The notes under the pieces: model-generated
What the model was told of the DNA's origin: nothing
The model's database searches: none
What the model saw: only the letters and a program-made list of their open reading frames with translations
Translations under genes and position numbers: made by a program
In this document: positions 9,057 through 18,878 of the stretch, one piece after another
Position numbering within the stretch: position 1 is the stretch's first letter
Layout: every line of letters starts with the position of its first letter
Source of the DNA: Fistularia commersonii
Taxonomy: Eukaryota; Chordata; Actinopteri; Syngnathiformes; Fistulariidae
Direction of reading: 5' to 3'
DNA: 64,000 nt
Assembly: GCA_037954325.1 (NCBI GenBank)
Contig: JBBMNZ010000026.1
Span: forward strand, 1,484,501 to 1,548,500

Positions 9057-12000
9057 GTGAGCCATTCCACCTCACAGCTGTTGATGGATATACATGTTCT
9101 CCAGTACAAACACTCGTAGGAGGTTCGTTGGAGACCCTGAAATGTCCAGACCAGGATCAGGACCCGTGATTGGTCCGGGCCCGGGTGAACCCTGCCTCTC
9201 GGCCAATCAGTAACAAAAGCATGAATGCATTGTAGGCATTGTCTTCTTCTTGTTCTTCTTGTTTGGGATATCCGCTTGAGGGGTCGCCACAGCTAGTCAA
9301 CCTTCTCCATCAAACCCAATTCTCTAGTTCCTCCTCTCGAACCTCATATCCGCTTTTACAACGTCCAACAATCTTCTCTTTGGTCTTCCTCTAGACCTCC
9401 AATTCCAGCATCCGCCTACCAATATACAGTATACCCTTGTTTTTCGCGGGGGTTACGTTCCAAAAAGAACCCCTGGTAGGCAAAATCCGTGAAGTAGAAA
9501 CCTTTATTTTTTTTTACAATTATTATACAATTAAATACTCTTATTATACATTGCTGCCGTCGTCCTAATGTTTATTCTTCCTCCTTTATGGAACGAACGG
9601 AAGATTCATTAATTCCGCAATGCCGACCTACAGCAGCATAGCTTTTACCTTCCCTTAGCATGTCCAGAAGTTTAACTTTATCTGCGATAGATAGCATTTT
9701 CCGCTACCTTTTGGGCCCTTTTGTCGGTCCAGAGCGTTTTGTCAACATTATGGGTTTTAGAGAAACTTGAAACTGCGAGAGAATTTGCACGTACGTCATG
9801 TAAATTTGACAAGCTGTTTTACGTACGTGTACATATTAAACTGCAACGTTATTGACGCACAGGTAGAGAAGAAGCGGAGTGACTTTTTAGCCAATCAGAA
9901 TGCAGAACACAATGCGCCATGCAAATCCGCGAGGTAGCGAAATCATGAAAAGTAAACCGCGTTATAGCGAGGGATCACTGTATTCACTGTCCCTCCTCTG
10001 TCCATGACCCGACCATCTCAGTCTGGCTTCTCTGAGCTTCTCTCCAAAACACCTAACATGTGCCGTCCCTCTGATGGACTCATTCCTGATCCTCTCCATC
10101 CTGGTCACTCCTAAAGAGAACCTCAGCATCTTCATCTCTGTGACCTCCAGCTGTGCCTCGTCTTGTGGTCATTGTCACTGTTTGTAGATCATCTCACCAC
10201 CGTCTCCTCCACCTCTCCTTTCCCTCTGGCTGATAGTCTTCAACCTCATAGCACCTCTGACACTTTTTCTCCACCCTTTACAACCAGCTCGAACCTATTT
10301 CTTGAACTCTTTTCCACACTCTCTCCTACGCTCTGGACTGTTGACCCCAAGTACGTGAAATCCTTCAACTTCTCGATCTCCACTCCCTGTATCCTCACCG
10401 TTCCACCTGTGTTCTTCTCATTCACAGATATATATTCCGTCTTGCTGCCTTCATTCCTCTCCTTTCCTAAGCATTTCTTTACCTCTAGATGTTCCACAGC
10501 CTGTTCCCTGCTCTCACTACAGATCACAATGTCATCTGTAAACCTCATGGTCCATGGAGATTCCTGTCTAACCTCATCTGTCAGTCTGTCCATCACCACT
10601 GCCAACAAGAATGAGCTGATGATCCCTGATGAAGCGCCGCTTCCACCTCGAACTTCTCTTCCAACCACAGCACACCTCACCACTGTTTCACTGCGAGCAT
10701 ACATGTCCTGCACCAGTCTAACATACTTCTCTGCCACTCCAGACTTGCTCATACAATAACAGAGTTAGGGGCTACTCTTGTATTGTTGATGGAAAATATA
10801 GTCACAAATACGCTTGAATACATATATTCTGTCTTGCTGCCCTCATTCCTCTCCTTTCCGGAGCATACCTCCACCTGTTCCTCAAGCTGTTCCCTGCTGT
10901 CACTGCAGATCACAGTGTCATCTCTGCATCGTGTCGACAAACTTTTTCCAGTCATCGTCCCAATATTCAAAGTCCCTCCAGTCAGTCCCAGACTCTTGCC
11001 TCTTGTCTTCTCTCTGCTTCTGAACACTCCTTCCTCCTCTCTTTCTTCGACCCAGAGTAGCCCAATTTCCGCTGGTACCCTGTAAGTCGTCGGTAGCGAT
11101 GGCGGTCGTCGTTGACCCGTCCGATCGGCTGCGACCGATCCTGTATGAGACTGTTAGGTTTGATTTGTGTGTTCGGTTTTAGCAAAAGTTTTTCGCCGGA
11201 TCCTGACGCGACCCTCTGCGGGTTGGCTTGGGACCGGTTCAGGTAGACATGAACGCGTCCGAGTGTGTTTTGTAAATCCAGCGTCCCAAGTTCCGGCCTC
11301 AGATCGAGCGCTTGTTCTTTTTCCTTCTCCTGTTTTTTTTTTTTTTTTTTTTGTTTTTCCACTTGATGAAGGGTGTATCCTTAATGTGCGTGTCTGCAGG
11401 TGTGTAAGAGGAAGTGTTCAGAGGTGCAGAGGTGCAGCCCCTGTAAGCAGCCACGCTGTGCCTACGCTGCCCCGGACAACGGAAGGCTGGGCGGCGGCGG
11501 GGGAGAGGCTTCCTCGAACTCTGACCCCAGCCACTGCCACCTCCCCCTCTGTCCACTTCCCTCTTCCTCCTCCTCCTCCTCCTCCTCTTCGTCCTCCTCG
11601 TCCACGCCTGCGGACGGCTGCTGCGGGCCGGGCCTCCAGGTGGATCTGCCCCACAGTTCCGACTCGTCCCCCTGCTGCCCGCATCATCACGACGACTGCC
11701 AAGCGAGAGGCTCCGACGCCGCCGACTATTTAAGTATCAACCACCTGCCTTCCTCCATCCTTCTCAAGGTCAGAGGTCACGGTAGAACCGTGCGCGCGCG
11801 GTACGACGGGCGATTCGCGTGTCGGCGCCTCCTGACCTCCTCCTTCTCGGCAGGTTCTCTCACACTTGACGGTGAAGGAGCGCTGCCTCTGTGCCTCTTT
11901 GGTGTGCAAGTACTGGAGGGACCTCTGCTTGGACTTCCAGTTCTGGAAGCAAATCGACCTCAGTGGCCTACAACAAGTGAGTCCTCTTTGGCTTTTTTGG

Positions 12001-12726
12001 AGGAAACTAACCCCGAATTCCTCATCTTCTCCCTCCGTCTCACACCAACTAACCTCCTGTCGTCTTTCCCTCCATCCATGAACCTGCTTTATCTCCTCCT
12101 CACTCCTCAAAGAGAACCTCAGCGTCTTCATCTTTCTCCCCCCTAATTTCAATCGACATTTTCTAAAAATCCACGGCGCTCTCAGGAGAAGATCGAGTTC
12201 TCAGGCGATTAAAATCGTGCTCCTTCTGCAAATATCCCCAGGTCAACGACGACCTCCTGGTGAAGATCGCCTCTCGGAGGCAGAACGTGACGGAGATCAA
12301 CATCTCGGACTGCCGGGGCGTCCACGATCTCGGCGTGTCGGCCCTGGCGTCCCACTGCCCGGGCCTGCAGAAGTACACCGCCTACCGCTGCAAGCAGCTG
12401 GGCGACACCTCGCTGTCGGCGCTGGCCACGCACTGCCCGCTGCTGGTGAAGGTCCACGTGGGGAACCAGGACAAGCTAACGGACGGGGCGCTCAAGAAGG
12501 TGACCTCCCCGACCGCCTTTTAAGCTTTTCTCTGCCGTCGATGCGCGGAAAGCCGCGACCCTCGGGGTCTGAAGTTCCCGTTCTTCTCCGCCAGCTGGGC
12601 GAGCACTGCGGCGAGCTGAAGGACGTCCACCTGGGCCAGTGCTACGGCGTCACCGACGAAGGCATGGTGGCCTTAGCCCGGGGATGTCCCAAGCTGCAGA
12701 GACTCTACCTGCAGGAGAACAAGCTG
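8565..12726 (+). CDS. fbxl17: fbxl17, F-box/LRR protein 17, 5' half (five exons, 458 residues)
   Basis: Exons 8565-9056, 11400-11768, 11854-11976, 12242-12499 and 12595-12726 join in frame (all phase 0) into 458 residues; vertebrate FBXL17 has about 700. Residues 1-164: MGHLLSK start, a basic run, GPCMLCFIVHS and WEGQGRSLL, as in mammalian FBXL17. Residues 165-287: cysteine-rich stretch, poly-serine (14), His/Cys cluster and the F-box start INHLPSSILLK. Residues 288-328: rest of the F-box, ASLVCKYWRDLCLDFQFWKQ. Residues 329-458: LRRs with INISDC, TAYRCKQL, KVHVGNQDKLTD, DVHLGQCYGVTDEGM and LQENKL. The family is an SCF substrate receptor: the F-box binds SKP1/CUL1 and the LRRs recognise BTB proteins in dimerisation quality control, with SUFU and BACH1 as reported targets. 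The other LRRs and C-terminal segment are not in the window. Minus-strand open frames over these exons are shadows. Confidence 0.95.
9140..9210 (+). repeat. Teleost dispersed repeat fragment, 'ctctcggccaatca' type
   Basis: 'gtgattggtccgggcccggg' and 'tgcctctcggccaatcagta' match 18476-18520 and 60475-60500, part of a very common fish repeat. Confidence 0.55.
9246..9424 (-). mobile_element. RTE-type LINE copy A, 3' part
   Basis: 'gaggggtcgccacagc', 'caaccttctccatcaaaccc' and 'cttctctttggtcttcctct' are the 3' tail blocks of the RTE-type family. The copy stops at 'accaatata', where a Tigger element is inserted, and resumes at 9983 with 'ttcactgtccctcctctg'. Confidence 0.75.
9427..9980 (-). mobile_element. 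pogo/Tigger-like element, copy 1
   Basis: Starts cagtatacccttgtttttcg and ends cgagggatcactg, whose reverse complement begins cagtgatccctcg; flanked by TA at 9425-9426 and 9981-9982. It is inserted within RTE copy A. The shared interior with 62293-63047 includes 'gtcaacattatgggttttag' and 'gtacgtcatgtaaat'. At 554 bp it is a deletion derivative with a decayed transposase start. Confidence 0.85.
9580..9750 (-). pseudogene. Tigger transposase N-terminus, broken
   Basis: In the minus frame starting at ATG ~9750 the translation follows MLTKRSG-TKGPK, has an in-frame TAG about 15 codons in, then KVKLLDMLREGKSYAAVGRH and NESSV, the CENP-B/psq-type helix-turn-helix of Tigger transposases. A second stop follows. 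No DDE domain. Confidence 0.75.
9983..10760 (-). mobile_element. RTE-type LINE copy A, RT part
   Basis: Continuation of copy A after the Tigger insertion: 'ctccaaaacacctaac', 'ttgaccccaagtacgtgaaa', 'atcacaatgtcatctgtaaa', 'ccatggagattcctgtctaa' and 'atacatgtcctgcacca' are RTE-type blocks in reverse orientation. 5' part missing. Confidence 0.8.
10246..10752 (-). pseudogene. RTE-type reverse transcriptase fragment
   Basis: 168 open codons with AEKYVRLVQDMYARSETVV, the RT catalytic block MRFTDDIVICSESREQ (F-T-D-D where the family has F-A-D-D), SKTEY and DFTYLGSTVQSVGE. These are RT motifs of RTE-clade LINEs. N-terminal endonuclease and fingers are missing and short deletions are evident around EHLEVKKCLG. 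The alanine-to-threonine change and truncation make it inactive. Confidence 0.85.
10808..11075 (-). mobile_element. RTE-type LINE copy B, RT piece fused to 5' end
   Basis: The segment repeats RT blocks seen in copy A ('attctgtcttgctgccctca', 'ttccctgctgtcactgcaga') and then jumps to the element's 5' coding start, translating on the minus strand to GGTLNIGTMTGKS, a typical start of the endonuclease domain. An internal deletion thus joins endonuclease start to mid-RT. Confidence 0.7.
11400..11768 (+). CDS. fbxl17: fbxl17 exon 2 (Cys-rich, poly-Ser, F-box start)
   Basis: Acceptor tgtctgcag, then VCKRKCSEVQRCSPC, poly-Ser, and SINHLPSSILLK at the end; donor gtcaga at 11769. Intron 2 after it is only 85 bp. 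Confidence 0.92.
11562..11603 (+). repeat. fbxl17: TCC repeat coding poly-serine in fbxl17 exon 2
   Basis: Fourteen serine codons, seven of them consecutive TCC; likely length-polymorphic. Confidence 0.9.
11854..11976 (+). CDS. fbxl17: fbxl17 exon 3 (F-box core)
   Basis: Acceptor ttctcggcag; 41 codons including ERCLCASLVCKYWRDLC and FWKQIDLS; donor gtgagt. Confidence 0.95.
12030..12150 (-). mobile_element. RTE-type fragment in fbxl17 intron 3
   Basis: 'ctccgtctcacaccaactaa' and 'aaagagaacctcagcgtctt' match the RTE tail blocks (10112-10135 reads 'aaagagaacctcagcatctt'). Confidence 0.6.
12242..12499 (+). CDS. fbxl17: fbxl17 exon 4 (first LRRs)
   Basis: Acceptor aatatccccag; 86 codons from VNDDLLVKIASRRQNV to LTDGALKK; donor gtgacc. 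About three LRR units. Confidence 0.95.
12595..12726 (+). CDS. fbxl17: fbxl17 exon 5 (LRR)
   Basis: Acceptor ttctccgccag; 44 codons from LGEHCGELKDVHLG to LYLQENKL; donor gtcagt at 12727, which is slightly non-consensus. The next expected residues (V-T-D-Q-type) were not found downstream. Confidence 0.92.
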
Positions 12727-12729
12727 GTC

Positions 12730-14120
12730 AGTTCCCCCGCCGCGCAGCCGACCGAGACGCTCCTTCCCGAGGGGCGAGATTTTCTGTTTGTGCTTCACGC
12801 TGGGTTCTTTGCGTCTCGCGAAGGTCCGGTCCGAGGAGGTGGGGTGGAGGTCGGTCCATACGGTTCGTCCCACCTCCCGCCTTCATCCGATATCCGTACC
12901 GCGGTCGCTTTTGCAGCGTTCGTTTGTTTGTGACCTGGTGTTGCGTGTGTGTGTCCGCTTTTATGAAACGCCATCAGAAGAAACCCCAGAAGTTTCACAC
13001 ATCTGCCGGTGGTCGCCCTCTGCACACTTTATCTCCAGCAGAGGGGTGCACACTCTGTTTCAGCATGGGAGCTACTTATAAAATGTCCAAGTCAAGATGA
13101 TCTACCTACTCTAAAAAAAGCAAAACATGTATTTATTTAGAAACATATTGAGAATTCTTTCTTTGTACGATATATGTTGGTGGTGCTCCCGTAGCTGCAG
13201 GAACCCATCTTGCGCAATACACCGCTGCATGTTTTATTCATCACGGAAAGATGCTTCGCTTTTGAAGTTAGCTTTTCCTTCAATCTTTTCCTCCTCGGCT
13301 CGCTTTTACGCAGTGTCGTTTTTATAAACGGTCCGAAAATGCCGCTCCAAATTTGGCTTCTTTGGTATAGCGATGGTAGAGGTCCTCGTCCAGTCCCTAC
13401 GGAAGTGGTAGTTTTTGGGTTCTTACTTGGTTCGGCTCCCGCCGCTCATTTGAATAACCTTTCTTAAAAAATTGGAGAATAACTTGGTAACTCGCTAGCT
13501 TGCTAGAGCTTTGCAGGTTTGCAGCTTAGCGCCGTTGTATGCGCGGTGACCCATGTGTCAGAAAAGGTCAGACTGTCTGCCCTGTACGTCAGTTAAGTGG
13601 CAAATTTCATAGCGAGGACGGATGATAGGTTGAGGTCTATTATTTTTCAATACCATGCGATCAACCGGTAGATCGCTATCCATGTATTGGGCGGCCCTGC
13701 TTCCAGAACATCTAGTTTTGGAATTTCAATGCACCTCAAATGAAGCGAAATAAAGATAAATAATGTGCGACTTGACATTCTTGTATCATCTTCACAAGAA
13801 AGGCGCCTTTTTCCCGTTTTTTTTGACCCCAGCACGGGAAGGTCAATGCGAGAAGAGAAGGGTGCAGTTCACCCGATTCGCCACTAGATGTCGCTGTTTC
13901 CCCGCGTTCGCAGACGGGCCCTTTGTCCCGCTCGCACGGCGGGAACGCAAGGTTGCGGGTTTCTGGTGCTAAATCACCCCCGAATAAACTCCCCATTTCA
14001 TCCTTTTTTTTTTTCTCTTTGTCTCTCTATCGGAAAGAATATGAATATTCATCATGCGCTCCTGCAGAAGTATAGGTCTCTCTCTCTTTTTTAATTTCTC
14101 CTCCCTGTCGAAATGTAATA
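12730..14120. other. Intronic stretch, no gene seen
   Basis: CpG-rich near 12730-12910, then mixed sequence. A segment at about 13590-13700 ('gatcaaccggtagatcgct', 'gggcggccctg') resembles degraded hAT-type text but cannot be delimited. Confidence 0.4.
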
Positions 14121-14129
14121 ATGATCCTG

Positions 14130-14310
14130 ATGAATAAGTCCACTTGTATTTGTCAACAGCGGCCCGGTTTGTTAAAGGCCCATTAATCAGCCCAATTATA
14201 CGTGATATTAGCAATTACCACCGGGCGAGAGATGAATGGTCGCCCGATAAGATTTCTGGGCGCGCCCGTATCGCTTCCTGTCATTTCTCAGATGTGAGAT
14301 TGTCGCGTCC
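14130..14310. promoter_or_regulatory. Candidate conserved non-coding element
   Basis: Non-repetitive stretch with clustered homeodomain-like cores (attaatcagcccaattata, ttagcaattacc) between GC-rich blocks. It has the texture of vertebrate developmental enhancers. Conservation cannot be tested here. Confidence 0.25.
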
Positions 14311-14504
14311 AACCTTCTCGTGGTCCAGGTGTGGAGAGCGGGGAGCGTCGTCCTCCTGCAGGACGCTTGTTATGTCTGCACGCCGCGGCCAGGTGGCATT
14401 AAGTTGACAGGCGGTGAGACAAAGTGGGACCACAAATTCTGGGCAGTTCCATAACTTTTGTGTTTTTGTTAGAATAAATTTAATACCATTGAGGCGTTTG
14501 AGGT

Positions 14505-14670
14505 GACGTGGCCGGCCTCGCGGCGAGGAGGTCCAAGTGTGGGATCTCCATGTTCCTCCCAGGGTCCAAACACATGCAGGACCTTCATGGAGACCCTACA
14601 TTCTCCACATGTGTGAATGAGAGGGTGAATGGTTGCACGTCTACATTGCATTTGAATGAGAAGGTGAAAC
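14505..14670 (+). repeat. Teleost dispersed repeat, 'gagagggtgaatgg' type
   Basis: 'ctccatgttcctcccagggt', 'ccaaacacatgcagg', 'gtgtgaatgagagggtgaat' and 'ggttgcacgtcta' match 18340-18540, 55920-56035 and 60385-60540. Confidence 0.6.
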
Positions 14671-16040
14671 CGGCACATCTGCCGCCCAGATCGGGATGAG
14701 CGGAAAAAAGACTGAAAAAAGGTTAAAAAAAAGTCCAGAAGCAAAGAGAGCTTCAATGCAAAGGTAATTTATTTCAGCTTGATATTAATTAAACGCAGGA
14801 ACAATTGTTCAGCAGGTGTCGGGCATCACGTGTTCGACCCTTTAAAAACGGCGCCGCTGTAAATTCTTTAAGCATTTGAAGAAGAGCCGACGCGGCTGGA
14901 AACGTTACGCTGGAATAAATCCTTTGCATCGGAGGCCTTTTTTAAACCTTTCATCAGTCAGTTTGTCTCCATTCGACGTAAACGGTCGGATGTCCGTGTT
15001 CCATTTGAATGAGAGGGTGAACGTGACGACGTCTCAAATCCCGTGCAAATACAAGACGAAACCTCAGTTATATTTATATCGCTCTTCACACCAACTGCAC
15101 CTTTTATAGAATGATGCACTATGTGAAGGACTCGTGTTTATTTTTATTTTTATAAGAAGCCTGTGGATGCTCATGTCTTTACATGAGGTGTGAATGAATG
15201 AATGAATGAATGGCTGATTGGCAAATGAGAGGGTGAATAGTTTGTCTCTAAATGCTGAACCCGTTCTGGAGATCGAATGAATTCCCGAATGTCGGTCGCG
15301 ACTCCAGAATGAAGTGCTCTTGCTCCGCTTTTCACCCAAACTGTATTTTTTCATTTTCCCTTCCCTCCTCTCCCGGGGAAGTGACGTGACCTCCAGCTCC
15401 GTTTGCCAAATGCGCTCCTCGGATGTGTGTGTTCCACAAACCTCCTGCGTCCGTACTGTTTCTTTTCCTTTGTGAAGCCCCGAGATACTCTCGAATCCTT
15501 CCCTCCTTCTGGGTGGTCTTCCTCTCGCTCGCTCTCATTTTCTTTGTCATGTGCTCACACCACATCCAATTTTTTCCCCCCGTTCTTTCCCATTCTCTCC
15601 ACGTCTTGTTGTGGCTGTGGTTTCTGGTTCTTCTCTGGAAGCTCTCTCTTCCTGTTAGAGTCCATATGGCGCTGTTGGCAGTTTAATAGTTTTTTTTTTT
15701 TTGTGTTTTGGAGAGGAGAGCGAGCGCTTCTCCACGCCGAAGCCTCCAGAAAGTCAGAATCTGTGGAAACGCTGTGCTCATTAGTCACCGAAGTCGCTTC
15801 CTCTCTGGAGGAACTTTTTGCAATTCCCAGAACTTTTTTCAAGAAGGAGGCCATTTCTCTGTGCTTTCAGACGGCGAGCTAGCAGGGCCTCTTCACGGTT
15901 TCATAGGAACTCCAGGTCCTCTGTGATCGGTGGAGCTCTTAAGCCTGTTTGCAGGTACTTTTTGCGCAAAACAGCTGCTGCGGTCACCGGTCAGGTGTTT
16001 TCTTGGGAGGAAATGGACAGAAGTAGGGAGAAATGATGCC
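14671..16040. other. Intronic stretch, small repeat fragments
   Basis: Contains short pieces of the 'gagagggtga' family at 14985-15035 and 15185-15250 (with (GAAT)4), otherwise unassigned sequence. Confidence 0.4.
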
Positions 16041-16297
16041 TCAGAGGGATTTCCAGGGCTCACAGAGGAGTTAGCTAAGGGCTAGAGGCTAAAAACACTT
16101 AAACCACCTGATAGTTCATGGTTATTAATCCATGAGTGTTGTGGCAACTTCCACCTACACGTTTGTCCTTGTCGTGTTGCTCTTCTTCTTATCCTTCGGT
16201 GGTTGGTTTTCGAGTGTCGAGCTTAAGCATACATGTCTCGCCACCTCTGGTCCCTTACTGCTTGTAGGAATGTAAAACCCAAATGTTCCCCTTTTGT

Positions 16298-16311
16298 GGG
16301 GGGGGGGGGGG
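16298..16311. repeat. Poly-G run (14)
   Basis: Uninterrupted G tract within unassigned intronic sequence 16041-17340. Confidence 0.9.
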
Positions 16312-17353
16312 TCTTCCTGGAACCAAATTCAAACCGGACAGACAGAAGGAGGTCCTGCCTGGTGTCCTTTGGAAGGGAGACGTCCTTCCCCTTTGAGGGC
16401 TGGAACAAAACCTCTGCTCGGGAGGTTCTGCCAAGAGTTCCTCAATTACCCTGAAACCAGTGGCTTGATGTCCAGCAGAAGGTGAAGACTCCTGACATTT
16501 GAATCAGCTCCAGCTCCCTCCCTCCCCCTTCATTAATTCCAATTAAACTCCCCATCATTCTGGTTTCTAATGCTTTTGGAAAAAAGGCCTCCATGCTCAC
16601 CATTGTTCCAGCTGCTGATTTGCGTAAGCAGAGGCGGCGAGCTGGTCCGCGGCCTTGGCGGGTGGGAAGGTTTACTCTCATCGAAGGGCACGCCGCTTCT
16701 GTCGTGGCTTCCCCACAAATTTATTTATTTCTTTTTTTTATTTTTTTCGGTTTTTAAGGGTTGACAAATTGACACGTGCTCTTTTTGTAGCACCTTAGCC
16801 CGCGGCTAAATCAGCCCGAGGCTACGGATAACCCCGGGCCGGGCGACCGGCGCTCCTCGGGGCGTCCCGCCCTGCACGCCTCCTCCCGCGTTCATCCACT
16901 ATTCATGCCACCGTCGCTCATATTGCACCAGTTGCCTTTCAGGGGTTGTTTTCATCCTCAGAGGTTTTATTTTTTTTATTTTTATTTTTCCTTTTCCCTC
17001 CCCAGCCCCATTCGTATGCCGTCCTCCTGCTCCTCCGAGGGGAAAAGGCTGGGTGAATAGCAAATTTCCCCCTTTTTTTTTTTTTTTTTTTCCCCCCTCC
17101 TCGCCTGACTCGGGTTTACCTCAGGGAGGAGAGGGATTCGCAGGTCCGGAAGCTTCTGGTAACAAACGTCGGACCTTCAGCCCGGGATCTCCTCCGACCT
17201 CCTTCACCTTCACCGCGACGCTCCTTTCAATTAAACGTCTGTTAAAAGCAAGTAACGTTTTTTTGTTTTGGTTGTTTTTGTTTTCCTGGGGGAAACACTT
17301 TACCACTTTACCGCTCCCTCTGCCTCGCTGTCTTGTTAAAAACCAAAGCGCGT

Positions 17354-17381
17354 GCACACACACACACACACACACACACAT
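17354..17381. repeat. (CA)n microsatellite
   Basis: About 13 CA units. Confidence 0.9.
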
Positions 17382-17603
17382 GCGCGTGTACTATTTACAA
17401 TTTTAATTAGTCCAAAATGTGGAAATATAAGTGGAATTGGAGATGACCTAACATAGATTACCGCATGGCCCCAATTTGGGGTGTAATTACTACTTTACAT
17501 TTTCAATCAAAGCTTCTCTCCCTGTGCTTTTTTTTTTTTTTTTTTTTTTTGCTGCCTCTTCCTGCGCCGCTTTCTGGGATGGCGGGAATGTGTGTTTTTG
17601 TAC

Positions 17604-17604
<1 letters not shown>

Positions 17605-17630
<26 letters not shown>
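17605..17630. repeat. (GT)n microsatellite
   Basis: About 13 GT units, opposite in polarity to 17354-17381. Confidence 0.9.
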
Positions 17631-17634
<4 letters not shown>

Positions 17635-17814
17635 GGAGAAATAGTGGAAGTGGAAGAGCGTGAAGCACGGGGAAAAGACAATCTGTCAGAGTGAATGGTG
17701 TTCCTTGGCCGCGGGTTTGCAGGGGAAGGAGGAGGAGGAGGAGGAGGAGGTCTTCTCCGATCCGACGAGCTGTCCGTGTCGCCTGTCAGGACGGCGGCGG
17801 AACGCCGGCGAGGC

Positions 17815-17960
17815 CCCGCCGGCCCAATCAGCCGTAAACGCAGATCAAATAGTATATTGACGTTTGCAGATTTAATTAGCCGGATTACGGCGGGCGCGGA
17901 CAAAAGGAAGCGATAATGATAGCTGTCGCTTATTAAGGTGAAGCCGTCCTGACATAGACC
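17815..17960. promoter_or_regulatory. Candidate conserved non-coding element
   Basis: Unique-looking sequence with 'cagatttaattagccggatt', 'gataatgatagctgtcgc' and 'ttattaaggtga', including TAATTA-type cores. Flanked by microsatellites. Enhancer role is a guess from texture. Confidence 0.25.
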
Positions 17961-18185
17961 ATCACACACACACACACACACACACATATATACACATACA
18001 TGGGGGTGTGTGTTTAAAAATACTGGAAGCGAGCAGCACATGGGAGCAGATGACTTTGAATGGCTGCCAGCTGCTCTGGAATCTCCTCTGGAAACCGAGT
18101 TCACGTATTCGGGTGTAATTACAGATAAATAGAGCAGCCGCACACACAAACAGGGCATTGTCTGTGCTCTTGTCATGACCCCCAT

Positions 18186-18186
<1 letters not shown>

Positions 18187-18226
<40 letters not shown>

Positions 18227-18236
18227 CACACACACC
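18187..18236. repeat. (CA)n microsatellite
   Basis: About 18 CA units, one interruption (ctaa), then more CA. Confidence 0.95.
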
Positions 18237-18309
18237 GGACTCCCCGGAAGCCAAATGTTAGAGGTTGTATGATATATTTTGTTTTCTAAACCGATAATAG
18301 CTGCATGGT

Positions 18310-18550
18310 GGTGCAGCCAGAAGGTCTTCCCATTGGAGGTCCTCCTGTGTGGAGCCTCCATGTTCTCCTGGTATCTGCGTGAAGGTTCCACCGGGTTCCT
18401 CCCGCGGTCCAAACACACGCTGGAGGTTCGTGGAAATCCTACATGTGTGAATGGGTGCGTTTCTATTTGCGGCCCTGCGATTGGTCCAGGGTGAAACCGC
18501 CTCTCGGCCAATCACGGCTGGGATCGGCTCCGGTGTGGATGATGAGATGA
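18310..18550 (+). repeat. Teleost dispersed repeat, 'ctctcggccaatcac' type
   Basis: Most complete copy in the window: 'cctccatgttctcctggtat', 'gggttcctcccgcggtccaa', 'atcctacatgtgtgaatggg', 'cctgcgattggtccagggtg', 'cctctcggccaatcacggct'. Confidence 0.7.
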
Positions 18551-18829
18551 TGAAGAAGCTCGATCTCCACCGGGATCTGCTCCCGGACCAGCTGTTTTTT
18601 CTTTTTTCCCGCTCCCCGATCCTCCCCTCCGATCAGCAGATTCACCGATTATTTTTCCCTAGATTTAACCTTTAACTCAACTAGACAACAAACTTTTTTT
18701 TCTTTTTTTCTTTTCTCTTCCCTGTCGCTAAACTTCACGTTCCGGGCGTCTGTTTTTAAAAAGCCGAGAGCGCATTCTTCGATGTCCTCCCTCGAGTGCC
18801 CTGCATCGATCCACGCCCCCAAATAGCTG

Positions 18830-18832
18830 TGC

Positions 18833-18875
<43 letters not shown>
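18830..18875. repeat. (TG)n microsatellite
   Basis: About 22 TG units with two GC interruptions at the left. Confidence 0.95.

Positions 18876-18878
<3 letters not shown>

Noticed and set aside
8454..9065. Long minus-strand open frame (203 codons) opposite fbxl17 exon 1
   Set aside because: Shadow of the GC-rich coding exon; the plus strand matches FBXL17 and the minus translation is low-complexity.
10163..10759. 198-codon plus-strand open frame
   Set aside because: Antisense of the RTE reverse transcriptase; the minus strand carries the RT motifs.
11299..11733. Alternative frames across fbxl17 exon 2, including poly-Arg/Pro translations
   Set aside because: Out of frame with the exon that joins perfectly to exons 1 and 3.
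12217..13100. Plus-strand open frames of 153-238 codons overlapping fbxl17 exons 4-5
   Set aside because: Out of frame with the LRR exons and without family similarity.
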